Shown: positions 16,601-26,117, numbered from the stretch's first letter. The stretch is 28,444 nt of DNA from CALGLS01 sp964508085 (GCA_964508085.1 CAZDTI010000055.1:1-28444); one strand, 5' to 3'. Made by a program: numbers and translations. The notes: generated by a model not told the origin, from the letters alone.

Positions 16601-17370
16601 GATTACTGGAAGTTCGATTTCCTAACATTATGTTACCGGATTCTAATATCAATGAATCTGCCTCTCATGGTTTTTTTAAATATAAAATTAAACAACTTTC
16701 TGATAACCCACCCGGAACACTAATTAATAATGAGGCCGCTATTTATTTTGATTACAACGACCCAATTCTAACCAATAAGACAACGCATCTGATCGAAACA
16801 GCACCTAGCGTTTACGACACTTTGTATGACCAATATTGTGCGCATTGGTTTTATGATCAGGACACTACATGGAATCTTTATGGTTCTTTTGACTATCTTA
16901 ATCTCTACCAGATCACTTATATTACAACATCAGAGCAACCGATAACTTATATAGATTCACTAATCACTCAAGGACAATCCTATCAGGATATAGTCTACTA
17001 TAATGACACTACGCTGGTGATACATACTCCTCTTACGGAAGGTTGCGATAGTCTTACTTATGTCAACTTGTCAATTCTTACGGCAATAGCACCCATTCAT
17101 TTTAATACCGAATTGCAGTTGTATCCTAATCCGGCTGGGGAAAATGTAATACTAATGTTTGATTTATCGGAATCCGAACAGGTGGAAGCTATAAAAATCT
17201 ATGACCAAATGGGACAGCAGATTCGTAACCATACCTTGAATCAAATGCTTTTAGCTGGTAGAACGGTACTTCCCCTATCGGTAGAGGACCTAGAAAAAGG
17301 CTTATATTTTATTTGTGTGGAAGGGGAGGAGAGGACGAATCGGTGGACTGCTCCGTTATTTAAACGGTGA
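13654..17370 (+). CDS. Secreted leucine-rich-repeat protein with T9SS sorting domain
   Basis: This is a 1238-residue protein exported by Sec and then probably by the type IX system. A signal peptide covers about 1-25. Residues 33-90 resemble the LRRNT cap seen with plant-type LRRs (LVTLWTALDGPNWTNNTW). About 17-18 leucine-rich repeats follow to about residue 530, with the plant-like pattern LxxLxLxxNxLxGxIPNF and many near-copies of IPNFDLPAL. A Cys-rich link (about 547-565, SCDDGDPNT.....DCSC) joins a carboxypeptidase-regulatory-like or SdrD-B-like segment (about 574-660). Beta-sandwich domains come next, including a DUF11/DUF7619-like domain (about 900-1050, AYDPNDK...YQVRFQNTGNDTA...AAIYFDYNDPI). 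Residues about 1155-1238 are a type A sorting domain (LQLYPNPAGENV...KGLYFICVEG). The likely role is surface-attached or released adhesion or binding; the ligand is unknown. It stands alone with no evident operon partner. Confidence 0.88.
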   Translation: MKKRYHKFLLSLLCSIFFSHGPLLAKTTTAISTTISVEDSLELVTLWTALDGPNWTNNTWDLQSPVSTWDGIVLNSDNSLVLAIYLQDILTTNVTLPNISIASLKELILYFESQIGNNNSLRGAIPDFSLPALEYLDLSNNELDGSIPDFTGMPNLEKLILHNNNLSEFIPNFSNLPNLEWLDISSNEMSGTIPIFDLPALEYLNLSYNNTSGTIPNFDLPALRMLWIIDGNLIGPIPNFTALPNLKELNLSENPFNTPIPNFSNLLNLEKLDISDCGLIGEIPNFNLPMLERIELHDNMLTGQVPNFDLPALTSLILYDNQLSGTLPLFNLPNLEVLYLYENQISGAIPTMVLPSLRRLELQQNQLSGAIPNFDFPNLQQLNLSGNLLVGEIPNFNMSLLTELRLSFNQLQGSIPNFDLPALELLELQVNADLTGSIPDFNLPQLQFLYLRGCNLIGTLPDLQQTNLQEVQVDSNVLTGELPDFSQHEGLTSFTFSNNQFSGCYPLWLCTLSSFVYTSFNPGLPDGGSAATYVAFCQNPGSQYGRSCDDGDPNTTGEIIQPDCSCSTENSFTNFVSGKLFMDTLENCSYDVEELPLENWLIIANNNLTNHYAVTDSLGCFKIYTDTGQYNLQTILPNDYWFLCSGFQDTSFYFSNATDSLSINLPLQAEFYCPVMEVDIGTAITRICGTPTYTLSYINQGTALAEDAYVEITFDDSLSVLSSVPPWDSQDGQTYTFEVGDVDIAQGGTIDIAVEVSCEMEIGQSICVEAHMYPDSICFPPDPLWDGASIDLLGKCEGDSVKFLIKNIGTTDMTSPLGYVIIEDDLILRSGTYMLPAGGVDSTTVDATGATYRLEAQQSPYHPTATIPAVFVEACTNNNSPISTGFVNMFPMDDADPFVAIDCRSIIAAYDPNDKHGFPLGLGEEHIIAADTDIEYQVRFQNTGNDTAFLVVVKDLLDVAFDPTTIKMGASSHTYEWTLQPGGLLEVRFPNIMLPDSNINESASHGFFKYKIKQLSDNPPGTLINNEAAIYFDYNDPILTNKTTHLIETAPSVYDTLYDQYCAHWFYDQDTTWNLYGSFDYLNLYQITYITTSEQPITYIDSLITQGQSYQDIVYYNDTTLVIHTPLTEGCDSLTYVNLSILTAIAPIHFNTELQLYPNPAGENVILMFDLSESEQVEAIKIYDQMGQQIRNHTLNQMLLAGRTVLPLSVEDLEKGLYFICVEGEERTNRWTAPLFKR

Positions 17371-18003
17371 AGAATGTAATGAGAACATTATGCCTTTGAA
17401 GGTGCTGTCATCCGATATTAATCAACATTTCTGAAATGTTAAATGTTAGACATCGTAACAAGAAAAATACATATCGACTTGTTTTTTAAAAAATGATTCT
17501 TTAATATTGTGTTCATTAAATAATTGGAACTAAACTAAACTCCACAAGAAAGTCACTTTGAGTCAGATCCATTAGGATTTTTAAATTCCATGACTTCGAT
17601 AAGTGACAACTCTAATTATACTGTCCTAAATTTTTTGCGCGTTTTTCCATAAAAATAACAATACAACTGTAAGTAGATTCAGTCTATTTACACGGTACTG
17701 TTATTCATCAGAATAACTGAATCCTCTTTTCCAAGAGGGGGTGGTGAACTGTATGGCGTGCAGTTATTCTACTAAACATTATAGGTTTAAATCATTGTAC
17801 AACAGTTGGCACATAGGTGTTGCTATCTGAATGGGAGCGGTATGTGTTCAACGACCGATATCCTTGCTCAGGAGCTGTGAAAATTAACTTTAATTCAGCT
17901 GTTGTCTATTTAATCTTCTTTGGGGAATGCTGAAAAGCGTAATCCGGTCTAGTAGCGGATCGCTCCATCAAAGAACTTTTTTAATCTTCTTAAATATTTT
18001 CAA
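17371..18003. other. 633-bp intergenic region with several hairpins, no gene seen
   Basis: No credible coding sequence is visible on either strand. Just after the LRR gene, bases 17424-17440 form a palindrome (AACATTT, CTG, AAATGTT) without a T-run, so its role as a terminator is doubtful. Two hairpins sit in tandem at 17700-17717 (GTTATTC/GAATAAC) and 17723-17738 (CCTCTT/AAGAGG). The final 260 bp before the next gene should contain the promoter of the RHS unit, but I see no exact TAnnTTTG box there. The region could also hold a small RNA. Confidence 0.4.
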
Positions 18004-18738
18004 ATGAAAAAGAAATGCTTCATGTTGACAGCCATCGCTATGCTTTGTTGGGTAGCATCCTCGCAGGCCACGATCACGACCACTATGGTCAGTGGAAATC
18101 TAATCGTTCAAACTGATCAGGAAGGAATAGGAGGTTTAAAAGGCTGTGATGCTAAAATAGCTAAAAAAAGAGCCGCCTATGTTTTTGAATTGCAACAACA
18201 AGCAGGTGCCAAAAAAGGCAGTTGTAGGGCGGGTCAGGGAGGCCGCTGGGAAACGATTGCCATACAAGAATCTGAAACTGGACAAACGGTGTTTGAAAAT
18301 TTGCCGGATGGGAATTATCGGGTGCTGTGTAGAGTGGGGAAGGCGATTGGTTGTGAGATCAGGGATGTGGAAAAGGGGATGCCGAATCGGTCGATTGTTT
18401 ATGAGCGGGAGAAGAACGCTTTTGTGGAAGTTGGTGGGGAAGTAGCGGAGAGCGCGGAGGTTGTTGTAGAAGAGGATGGATTGTTGGTATATCCAAATCC
18501 GGCTACCGATGAAATTACAATAGTATTAGAAACCGAAATCACAGATTCTGAAATTTCAATATCTATTTTGGATCTATTGGGCAAAACAATTCATACTGAG
18601 CGACATGTGTTGACAAAGCAAAATTTATCACAATGGAGAATTAATGTTAAGTCGTTTGCTTCGGGAACCTATGTCGTTTTAGTTCGGGAACGGAGTGGGA
18701 GACTGTGGCAGGGGAAATTGGGAGTTATTCAAGACTGA
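18004..18738 (+). CDS. Small secreted T9SS-tailed protein preceding the RHS gene
   Basis: This is a 244-residue secreted protein. A signal peptide covers about 1-22. The middle has four cysteines (48, 74, 109 and 117) and a beta-sandwich-like stretch (about 85-130) containing GQTVFENLPDGNYRVLCRVG, which resembles SpaA/CNA-B or carboxypeptidase-regulatory folds. Residues 161-244 are a T9SS type A sorting domain beginning LVYPNPATDE and ending with the characteristic SGTYVVLVRERSG...GKLGV. The mature non-sorting part is only about 135 residues. It lies 50 bp upstream of the giant RHS gene on the same strand, probably in one transcript. Since the RHS protein has no sorting domain of its own, this gene could provide a surface anchor, carrier or adaptor for it; that is inference. 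I recognise no specific family for the central domain. Confidence 0.75.
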   Translation: MKKKCFMLTAIAMLCWVASSQATITTTMVSGNLIVQTDQEGIGGLKGCDAKIAKKRAAYVFELQQQAGAKKGSCRAGQGGRWETIAIQESETGQTVFENLPDGNYRVLCRVGKAIGCEIRDVEKGMPNRSIVYEREKNAFVEVGGEVAESAEVVVEEDGLLVYPNPATDEITIVLETEITDSEISISILDLLGKTIHTERHVLTKQNLSQWRINVKSFASGTYVVLVRERSGRLWQGKLGVIQD

Positions 18739-18788
18739 GAAAGGGAGGGGGTATTTGTTTTATTTTTTAATTTGAAAATTTTAATGAT

Positions 18789-21700
18789 ATGAAAAATATA
18801 GTTAATGAAATTAGAATATTGTGGAAGGTGATTATAGTTCTATTAGTTTTAAGTATTCCTAACTCTTCTTTTGGCCAAGAGCCAGGAGGAGGTGATAATC
18901 GACACAAACCTACAGCAATAGTTCCTCCTAGCCCGACAGCAGCGACTTTTGCGGAATATGGTAATTTTCCTGTTAATATGGCTAATGGTACTGCGAATAT
19001 ATCTATTCCTCTATATTCTTTTAGTGGAGATGGTCTTAGTGTTCCTCTTTCCCTATCCTATCATTCTGGAGGAACAAAAGTTGATGAAATTTCCAGTTGG
19101 GTAGGTTTAGGCTGGTCGTTAAACGGAGGAGGTGTAATTACCAGATCCGTGATGGGAAGGCCTGATGAATTATCATTTGGATATATGCACATGGTAGAAC
19201 AGATTAATGAATCATTCGAAAATAATGACCTAACGCTTTCTTTTTTAGAAAATATAGATGGAGGAGTTTATGACGGAGACCCCGATCAGTTTAATTTTAA
19301 TTTTGGAAACTACTCTGGTAAATTTGTATTTGTAGGAATAAACGAAATTAAAACAATTCCTCAACAAGACTTAATAATTGAACCATTTTATGTCTCAGGA
19401 AACCATCATATAAATTCTTTTAAAGTAACTACACCTGAAGGAATTCAATATACGTTTGACAAAAAAGAATACTCATTAGTTGAAAATTATTTGGAGACAG
19501 GTGGAGTAAGTGATTGTGTTAATTTAGCGGAGTACCCAAATGAATTTGCGCCTACAGCCTGGTATTTATCTAATATCTTTAATCCTAATACAAATGATAA
19601 TATTGCCTTGACTTATGAAGCACATTCCATTAATTACGATCAAGCCAATTTTGCTAATCATACCTTTCGGCAAATGGTTCAGGAGCTCTGGTATTGTTCG
19701 CACCCTGCTTCAGGATCACCTCTTACAAGTTGTACAGGTTACTCTAAAAAGACAGAAAATGGTTTGCACTTACAAACGATATCAGGTAAGTATGGAAGTA
19801 TTGAATTTATTGCTGCTGGGGAACGATTAGACTTATTAGGAGGGAATGGAACCAATGGCGGTACAAATCGTTTGTCCGAAATTCATATCAAAGGTGCACA
19901 AGGAGCTCTTTTGAAGAAATATGTTTTTACACAAGCCTGGACAGAGTCAACAGAGAATTTGGATGTGCCCAATGAACATCGGAAATTTAGAATGTACTTG
20001 GAGTCTGTCCAAGAAATTGGAAGTGATGGAATTAGCAAGCCGCCATATAGTTTTGATTATCATAATAGAGATCTTCTTCCCGCAAGGCTTTCCTACAGTC
20101 AAGATCATTGGGGGTATTATAATGGCGCAGACAATGATGTGATGATCCCTGATTCTGACTATGAAGGTTTGGTCTATACAGATATGTCTGCTTATACTGG
20201 AGCGGATAGAGAAACTAATGTTAATTATGCGAATTATGGACTTCTAAAGAAAATCACCTATCCTACATCTGGTACTACTGAGTTTGAATATGAGGGTCAC
20301 CAATATACATCTAATGAACCTGTTCCTGAAGTACTGCCATTTACAGAAGGTGCTGTAGCGATTCAGAGCTGTGACCATAATCAAACGAATAATTGCGACC
20401 TGATATATAATGAATCAAGTGAATTTACGCTTATAAACCCACAGAATGTTATTTTATTTAGACAACTTCAGAAACAAATACCTCAGAATAATGGCCCAAT
20501 TGGAGCACCGGAACCTACTTGTGGGTTAATAAAATTTGATACGACTACAAATGATTGGGTTGATGTTCCTTTGGTGGGTGATTTTCATTTTATATTAGGA
20601 AATGATGGCATTACACTTACAGCAGAAATATGGAATCATCAGAATAGTATGAGTTTTCCCATTTCTTTAACAGGTGGAACATATAAACTTTGGGCTGAGT
20701 CGGGCTTGTATATTAGTCAGGCTAGAATTAACCTTTGGTGTGATACTGAAACGGGAAACGAAACTTATCCAGAAATAAAGGCAGGAGGAGCAAGAATAGC
20801 AAGAATGGAAAGCTCTCCTAATACTCCTGACCCTGAGGTTATTGTAACGTATGAGTATGAACCATTTTATTTTTCAGGAGCTAGAGGGGCGAATTATGAT
20901 AGATTGGAAGATTATAAGGTGAAAACAGGAGATGTAGATGATCAAGACTCAAATAATACTTGTGGAAGTCATGACTGTAAACAAGTATCGCTAACATCGA
21001 ATGGTTTAGGGGGAAGCCAGGTAGGGAATCTAGTCTCTTATAGGCAAGTCAATGAAATATATCCTGATAATGGTAAAACTCGTAATGATTTTAGTGTGAT
21101 GTTCAATACGCCTCCAACTTTGAATGATCATCCTTTATCTCCTTTTATAGGGACAGTATGGGTAGATAATTCGTGGGGAAGAGGTAAGCTTCTACATAAG
21201 ACTGTTTTTGATGAAAATGAAACAATCTTAGCTGAAGAAATCAATGAGTACGACTTTTTTAATGAGACAAATAATTTAACACTTTATGGCCTTAATGCTC
21301 GCTATGTATATTATGAACATTGTCAACCTTTTTTAGGTGGGCCGTTAGTTAATTATGCTTATGAATATTACCGCCTTTTTTCCAATAGAGTAATACTAGA
21401 AAACTCTCAATCCATAGTCTACGACCAAAACGGCGAAAACCCAATAACTACTAGCACGACATATGCCTATGGTTCGGATCATACAAATCCACTCAAAATT
21501 ATCATGTCTGGAGGAGGAGTATCTCAAATAACGGATATCACCTATGCCCACGAAGCCGATGCAGCTGAACATCCAGTAGCTACTGAAATGGTCGCCAGAA
21601 ACATGGTCTCCATCCCCTTAGAAACCACAGTTACTGGAACAATTCAAAGTGGAGGTAAAACAGTTTATACCCTCCATGAAGACATGATCTTGCCTCTTGA

Positions 21701-24700
21701 GTTTCATCAGCAAATGGGTAGTTCAGAATTGCAGTTAGTTGGAACTTTATCTTATACCGATAATGATCCCTTTCCTGACGAATATCAAAAGGCAAATGAC
21801 CCAGCTAACCCTGAAATTTACAACTGGTATCCAGCTGGCTCAACAAAAGAAGGCCTCTTAGCGTCCAAGAAATATATTGGCTGGACTCAAACCTTTGACT
21901 ATCATTCAAATAGCCGTTTATTAACTTCCCAACAAGACATTGATGGGCAGGTCATTTCTTATGATTATGATGGCTTACAAAGGTTAGAGACCATCACTGC
22001 AAGAGAAGGAGCCGTAATTACAGAAAATGGTTATAGCTATGGACCTGGAAGTAATTCGATAAGCAGCACTACTACCTTCACCGACGGAACAAGCCCTCAA
22101 TCCACCAAACAATACTTTGACGGACTAGGAAGAGGTACCCGTACCTTTCAAAATGGAGTAATACAAGAAAAAGTCAAATACGATAATATCGGGCGAGTAG
22201 CGGAAAATACCTATTTGCCGGGGACCTCAACGGTTACGAAATACACCTATGAACCTTCTCCCTTAAACCGAGCCTTAATAGAAACATACCCTGATGAATC
22301 TACGGTTCTACATCACCATTTACATCAGGGAGGTCTAAGGAAAAAAGGAGTAACGGATGAAAATGGAAATACATCCTATAGCTTGACTAATATTCTTGGA
22401 CAGTTGAAACGACAAACAAATGCGCTATCGCATAGTACAATCTACAGTTACGACCCTTATGGTAATATAGAAGAGGTTACAGCTCCAAATGGAGAGATTT
22501 ACAAATATGATTATGATGATCGCAGTCGTCTTGTTGAAAAGACTGTTCCGGGAGCAGGAATTCAAAAGTTTAGTTACAATAATAGAGACCTACTAGTCGC
22601 ATCCCAAGATGAAAATTTAAAAGCAGACGGACGTTGGCTTGCCACCAGTTACGACAGTTACGGACGGCCAACCACTAGTGGTTTTTATAGTGGAACTCCC
22701 GGTAACTTAAATAACCTAAGCCCTCAAGAAATTCTCACAGAAACTTATTATGATAGTTACAACAACGTACCAGATATTCCAAACATGAATGCTTCCTGTA
22801 CTGGTGGCGGTGCTATTCTAACAGGCAAAGTAGTTGGCACAAAAGTCAACATCATGGATGGAAAAAATCTTGGATCAGAATATACATATACCTTAAATTG
22901 TATTGATGATTTTGGAAGAGTGGAAATAATGAGCAGTAACAATCACCTAAGTGACGGTTCGGGTTGGGATGAAATATCAAATACCCTTGACCTAGCCGAT
23001 AATATTCTAGTGACAGACCATAGGCATAATGCTGGTGAGGAATCGATTTCAATCACAAATACTTTTAGTTACGACAACTTCTTCCGTCGAACAAAAGCCT
23101 GGCATCAAATAAATGGTGGAGCAAACCGATTGGTGAGCTGGGACAACTACAACAATGCAGGACAACTAGTCAATAAGTATTTAGGCTATAATGAAAATGC
23201 TGTAGGCTCAGCGCCTCAGTATTTACAAAGAATGAGTTACGACTACAATATCCGTGGTTGGTTGACTAGTATAAACGACGTAGATGCCCTTAAAGATATT
23301 CCTGTTGCGGAATGTGATGTTAGTCCTCCGATCCCTCCTATATGTCCCCGCGCCTGTGACTATACTTTAAAATTCAACTGTGGAAACACCGGTACAACTG
23401 TTGTTGGCATCTCTGTTGGAGGAGGACGCCAATCGATTCGCTTGAATAATGTGCCTTGTGAAAATATACTTGAAATAGAACAAATTATTGAAGATTGGTT
23501 AGACACCAATGGTTATATGTATGATGATGTAATCGTCTCTAATCCCAATGGTATAGTTACGATTACCATATTTGCATCTAAAATACCATTTGATGATATT
23601 AGTATAGCCGTACCGAATAACAATGCAGGGGGAGGAAATGGAGGCTCGGTTATCCAGGGAGGTGGAGGCGGTCGTCCTCCCACAAACGGAGGCGGTGGAT
23701 CAACTACAAATGGGGCAGGGCCAAAAGCCTTGGGAACGATTCGATTTACCCGCTTTAATTGTAGCGGGGTATCTGCGGCTTTAGAATTTCCGGAAAGTAT
23801 TGTCAGTTTATGTGAAAGCTATGGCTACGTCGCAGAGCGATGTCCTTATAGAACCTTACAAGATTCTTGCGTTAACTGCGACAGTCTGGGTATCAGTTTA
23901 CCGGAAGAGGATTGTAGCTACTGTACACCATTAGAAGTAAGATGTGAAGATTGCGAAAGTCTAGCTTATCCTTCTTGTGAGACCTGCCCATTGACGGTAA
24001 AATACATCCGACCAACTCGACTACAAATTGCTTATAACCTTAATGACCTTAACAATAGTAATACAAGTGCTTATTTAATCCGTATGATGGAAACGGCAGA
24101 TTTCTATCTGCATGACGATAGTTATCGGAAAAGTGACCGTAACCACATATTGTTAGTTGGGGAGCATCCAACATTAAGTAGTAATGAATTGATCCATGAC
24201 TTAGATATAGCGATAAATGATCTTGTCGTAGGTTCGGAAAATTTAACAGTGGTTACTACTGCTATTGAAGAACAGGTCGCTGAAGAGTTAGTTATGGCAG
24301 GAGTAGATGATCAGGCAATTATTGATGATTTCACCAATGCAGTTGCCAATGCCTTAGCAGGAAGTTGGGATGGCCCTCCGACAACTACAGTGCCCGAGCA
24401 GCAAGATGGATATAACGCAAATATTTTCGCTATGGATTTGTTTTATCAAGAAGGCAACGATTTGACGCAAACAGAAGGGCAAGCAAATGGAAACATCTCA
24501 GGAATCACCTGGGGAATTAATTCAGGGCATAAACAAACCTATGGTTTTGAATACGACCCAATCAACAGACTGGAAGAAGCAAAACATAGAATGAAAATCG
24601 ATGTTAATGAGTGGGATGAAAATAATAAATACGGTATGTCTGCGACTTATGATGCTGTTGGTAATATTATGTCGTTAGACAGAAATGGAATAATAGAAAT

Positions 24701-26117
24701 ATGTGAAACTACCACTGGAGCGGTATTTTATGACTTTGGGCAAATAGATGAATTAGTATATGTTTATGGTAGTGGAAACCGTTTGGGTAGTGTAACTGAA
24801 TCTAGTAATGAGGAACATGGTTTTAAAACGGGTGGTTCTGGTTATGGTTATGACGGAAACGGAAACATCAATTCTTCTAACAAGGGAATTTTTGAATACA
24901 ACCATTTGAATCTTCCCTATTCTTTCTCAGGGGGTGGAAGCATAAATTGGAAGTATGACGCTGCAGGGGCAAAGCTCCAAAAACTGGTAGGAGGTGGAGG
25001 ACAGGATGAAAATTATACAAAAGATTATGTCCTAGGAATCGAGTATAGGGACGGAGAGATTGAAGCCATTTACCATCCAGAAGGCCGTGCGATATATGAA
25101 GAGGAAGAATTTATCTATGAATACAATATCAAGGATCATTTGGGGAATGTACGTTTGACGTTTTCGGATAAGGATGATAATGGTTATATTACGCCGTTTG
25201 GAGTTTATCCCGGCGGATTGGGGGTGTCATTGGGGGCTGTTAATTATTCTAAGTTTGAAGGGCATGAGGTGATTCAGGAGAATCATTATTATCCTTTCGG
25301 CATGGGAATGGAGGGGAGTTGGGATGGGTTGGAGCAAGATCCGGCGCAGGATTATAAGTATGGAGGAAAGGAATTGAATAGTGACTTAGGCCTTGACTGG
25401 GCAGACTATCATAATCGTTGGTATGATCCATCAATTGGGAGATTTACTTCTGTAGACAAGTTGGCAGATCATCCGAATCAAATTGATAAATCGCCTTATG
25501 CTTATGCTTGGAACGATCCAGTAGGATTAAATGATCCGGATGGGAATTGCCCAGAGTGTGCCAAACGAAAGGTTCAAGAAGGTTTTCTTCGGATCTTTAA
25601 TGCAGCTGCAACGGCTATAGATCGAGTAAGTACTTCGGTGAGCGCTACTGTTGAAAATGTTATTGACTCAGTGTCTGAAACCTTTGGATTTGTCGAAAGA
25701 ACAGAAGAAGATAGACTAGAAACGACAGGATATGCTAAAGCAGAATTTAACGTTTCAAAGTTTACTGATCCGGGTAATTATTCAGAAGCAAATGGTTATG
25801 TAGATAATGGACAAGATCCTGCCGTAGATGTTGGAATTGGCGTTACATCTAATCTAGTTCATGTTTCTTCAACAAAAGTAGATGCTGGAGTAACTTATTA
25901 TGAAATGGAATCTTCTACAGATGCAAAAAGTAAAGAAACTACAACAACTTATAAGACTGGTGTAGAGAGAGGAGTTGTATCAGCCTCAATGTTTCATCAA
26001 CCGAATCAGAATGGCCAGGGAAGTCAATCAGGGGTAGAGCTAGAAGCAGCTGTTGAGGTTAGTCCTACATTACGTTTTAAAGCTAAAGTTGAAATAAATT
26101 ATGGAAAAGAGAATTAA
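18789..26117 (+). CDS. Giant RHS/YD-repeat protein, probable polymorphic toxin
   Basis: The protein has 2442 residues. A signal peptide (about 1-30, ending SSFGQ) is followed by a SpvB-like N-terminal region (about 40-420; ANGTANISIPLYSFSG...SLSYHSGGTKVDEISSWVGLGWSLNGGG). YD repeats run from about 1055 to 1500 (YDYDGLQRLETITA, YSYDPYGNIEEVTAPNG). Residues about 1500-1877 are an unusual Cys/Gly-rich insertion, after which the shell resumes (GQANGNISGITWG...YGFEYDPINRLEEA). The RHS-associated core is intact: IKDHLGNVRLTF, YYPFGM, DYHNRWYDPSIGRFTSVD and SPYAYAWNDPVGLNDPDGN (ending at 2253). RHS shells fold as hollow beta-cages around a C-terminal toxin, usually released by self-cleavage after the core. 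The last 189 residues are such a variable tail, with an amphipathic helical stretch (about 2260-2300) followed by beta-rich sequence. I recognise no nuclease or other known toxin motif there. The next gene overlaps by 17 bp and may encode immunity. Confidence 0.9.
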   Translation: MKNIVNEIRILWKVIIVLLVLSIPNSSFGQEPGGGDNRHKPTAIVPPSPTAATFAEYGNFPVNMANGTANISIPLYSFSGDGLSVPLSLSYHSGGTKVDEISSWVGLGWSLNGGGVITRSVMGRPDELSFGYMHMVEQINESFENNDLTLSFLENIDGGVYDGDPDQFNFNFGNYSGKFVFVGINEIKTIPQQDLIIEPFYVSGNHHINSFKVTTPEGIQYTFDKKEYSLVENYLETGGVSDCVNLAEYPNEFAPTAWYLSNIFNPNTNDNIALTYEAHSINYDQANFANHTFRQMVQELWYCSHPASGSPLTSCTGYSKKTENGLHLQTISGKYGSIEFIAAGERLDLLGGNGTNGGTNRLSEIHIKGAQGALLKKYVFTQAWTESTENLDVPNEHRKFRMYLESVQEIGSDGISKPPYSFDYHNRDLLPARLSYSQDHWGYYNGADNDVMIPDSDYEGLVYTDMSAYTGADRETNVNYANYGLLKKITYPTSGTTEFEYEGHQYTSNEPVPEVLPFTEGAVAIQSCDHNQTNNCDLIYNESSEFTLINPQNVILFRQLQKQIPQNNGPIGAPEPTCGLIKFDTTTNDWVDVPLVGDFHFILGNDGITLTAEIWNHQNSMSFPISLTGGTYKLWAESGLYISQARINLWCDTETGNETYPEIKAGGARIARMESSPNTPDPEVIVTYEYEPFYFSGARGANYDRLEDYKVKTGDVDDQDSNNTCGSHDCKQVSLTSNGLGGSQVGNLVSYRQVNEIYPDNGKTRNDFSVMFNTPPTLNDHPLSPFIGTVWVDNSWGRGKLLHKTVFDENETILAEEINEYDFFNETNNLTLYGLNARYVYYEHCQPFLGGPLVNYAYEYYRLFSNRVILENSQSIVYDQNGENPITTSTTYAYGSDHTNPLKIIMSGGGVSQITDITYAHEADAAEHPVATEMVARNMVSIPLETTVTGTIQSGGKTVYTLHEDMILPLEFHQQMGSSELQLVGTLSYTDNDPFPDEYQKANDPANPEIYNWYPAGSTKEGLLASKKYIGWTQTFDYHSNSRLLTSQQDIDGQVISYDYDGLQRLETITAREGAVITENGYSYGPGSNSISSTTTFTDGTSPQSTKQYFDGLGRGTRTFQNGVIQEKVKYDNIGRVAENTYLPGTSTVTKYTYEPSPLNRALIETYPDESTVLHHHLHQGGLRKKGVTDENGNTSYSLTNILGQLKRQTNALSHSTIYSYDPYGNIEEVTAPNGEIYKYDYDDRSRLVEKTVPGAGIQKFSYNNRDLLVASQDENLKADGRWLATSYDSYGRPTTSGFYSGTPGNLNNLSPQEILTETYYDSYNNVPDIPNMNASCTGGGAILTGKVVGTKVNIMDGKNLGSEYTYTLNCIDDFGRVEIMSSNNHLSDGSGWDEISNTLDLADNILVTDHRHNAGEESISITNTFSYDNFFRRTKAWHQINGGANRLVSWDNYNNAGQLVNKYLGYNENAVGSAPQYLQRMSYDYNIRGWLTSINDVDALKDIPVAECDVSPPIPPICPRACDYTLKFNCGNTGTTVVGISVGGGRQSIRLNNVPCENILEIEQIIEDWLDTNGYMYDDVIVSNPNGIVTITIFASKIPFDDISIAVPNNNAGGGNGGSVIQGGGGGRPPTNGGGGSTTNGAGPKALGTIRFTRFNCSGVSAALEFPESIVSLCESYGYVAERCPYRTLQDSCVNCDSLGISLPEEDCSYCTPLEVRCEDCESLAYPSCETCPLTVKYIRPTRLQIAYNLNDLNNSNTSAYLIRMMETADFYLHDDSYRKSDRNHILLVGEHPTLSSNELIHDLDIAINDLVVGSENLTVVTTAIEEQVAEELVMAGVDDQAIIDDFTNAVANALAGSWDGPPTTTVPEQQDGYNANIFAMDLFYQEGNDLTQTEGQANGNISGITWGINSGHKQTYGFEYDPINRLEEAKHRMKIDVNEWDENNKYGMSATYDAVGNIMSLDRNGIIEICETTTGAVFYDFGQIDELVYVYGSGNRLGSVTESSNEEHGFKTGGSGYGYDGNGNINSSNKGIFEYNHLNLPYSFSGGGSINWKYDAAGAKLQKLVGGGGQDENYTKDYVLGIEYRDGEIEAIYHPEGRAIYEEEEFIYEYNIKDHLGNVRLTFSDKDDNGYITPFGVYPGGLGVSLGAVNYSKFEGHEVIQENHYYPFGMGMEGSWDGLEQDPAQDYKYGGKELNSDLGLDWADYHNRWYDPSIGRFTSVDKLADHPNQIDKSPYAYAWNDPVGLNDPDGNCPECAKRKVQEGFLRIFNAAATAIDRVSTSVSATVENVIDSVSETFGFVERTEEDRLETTGYAKAEFNVSKFTDPGNYSEANGYVDNGQDPAVDVGIGVTSNLVHVSSTKVDAGVTYYEMESSTDAKSKETTTTYKTGVERGVVSASMFHQPNQNGQGSQSGVELEAAVEVSPTLRFKAKVEINYGKEN

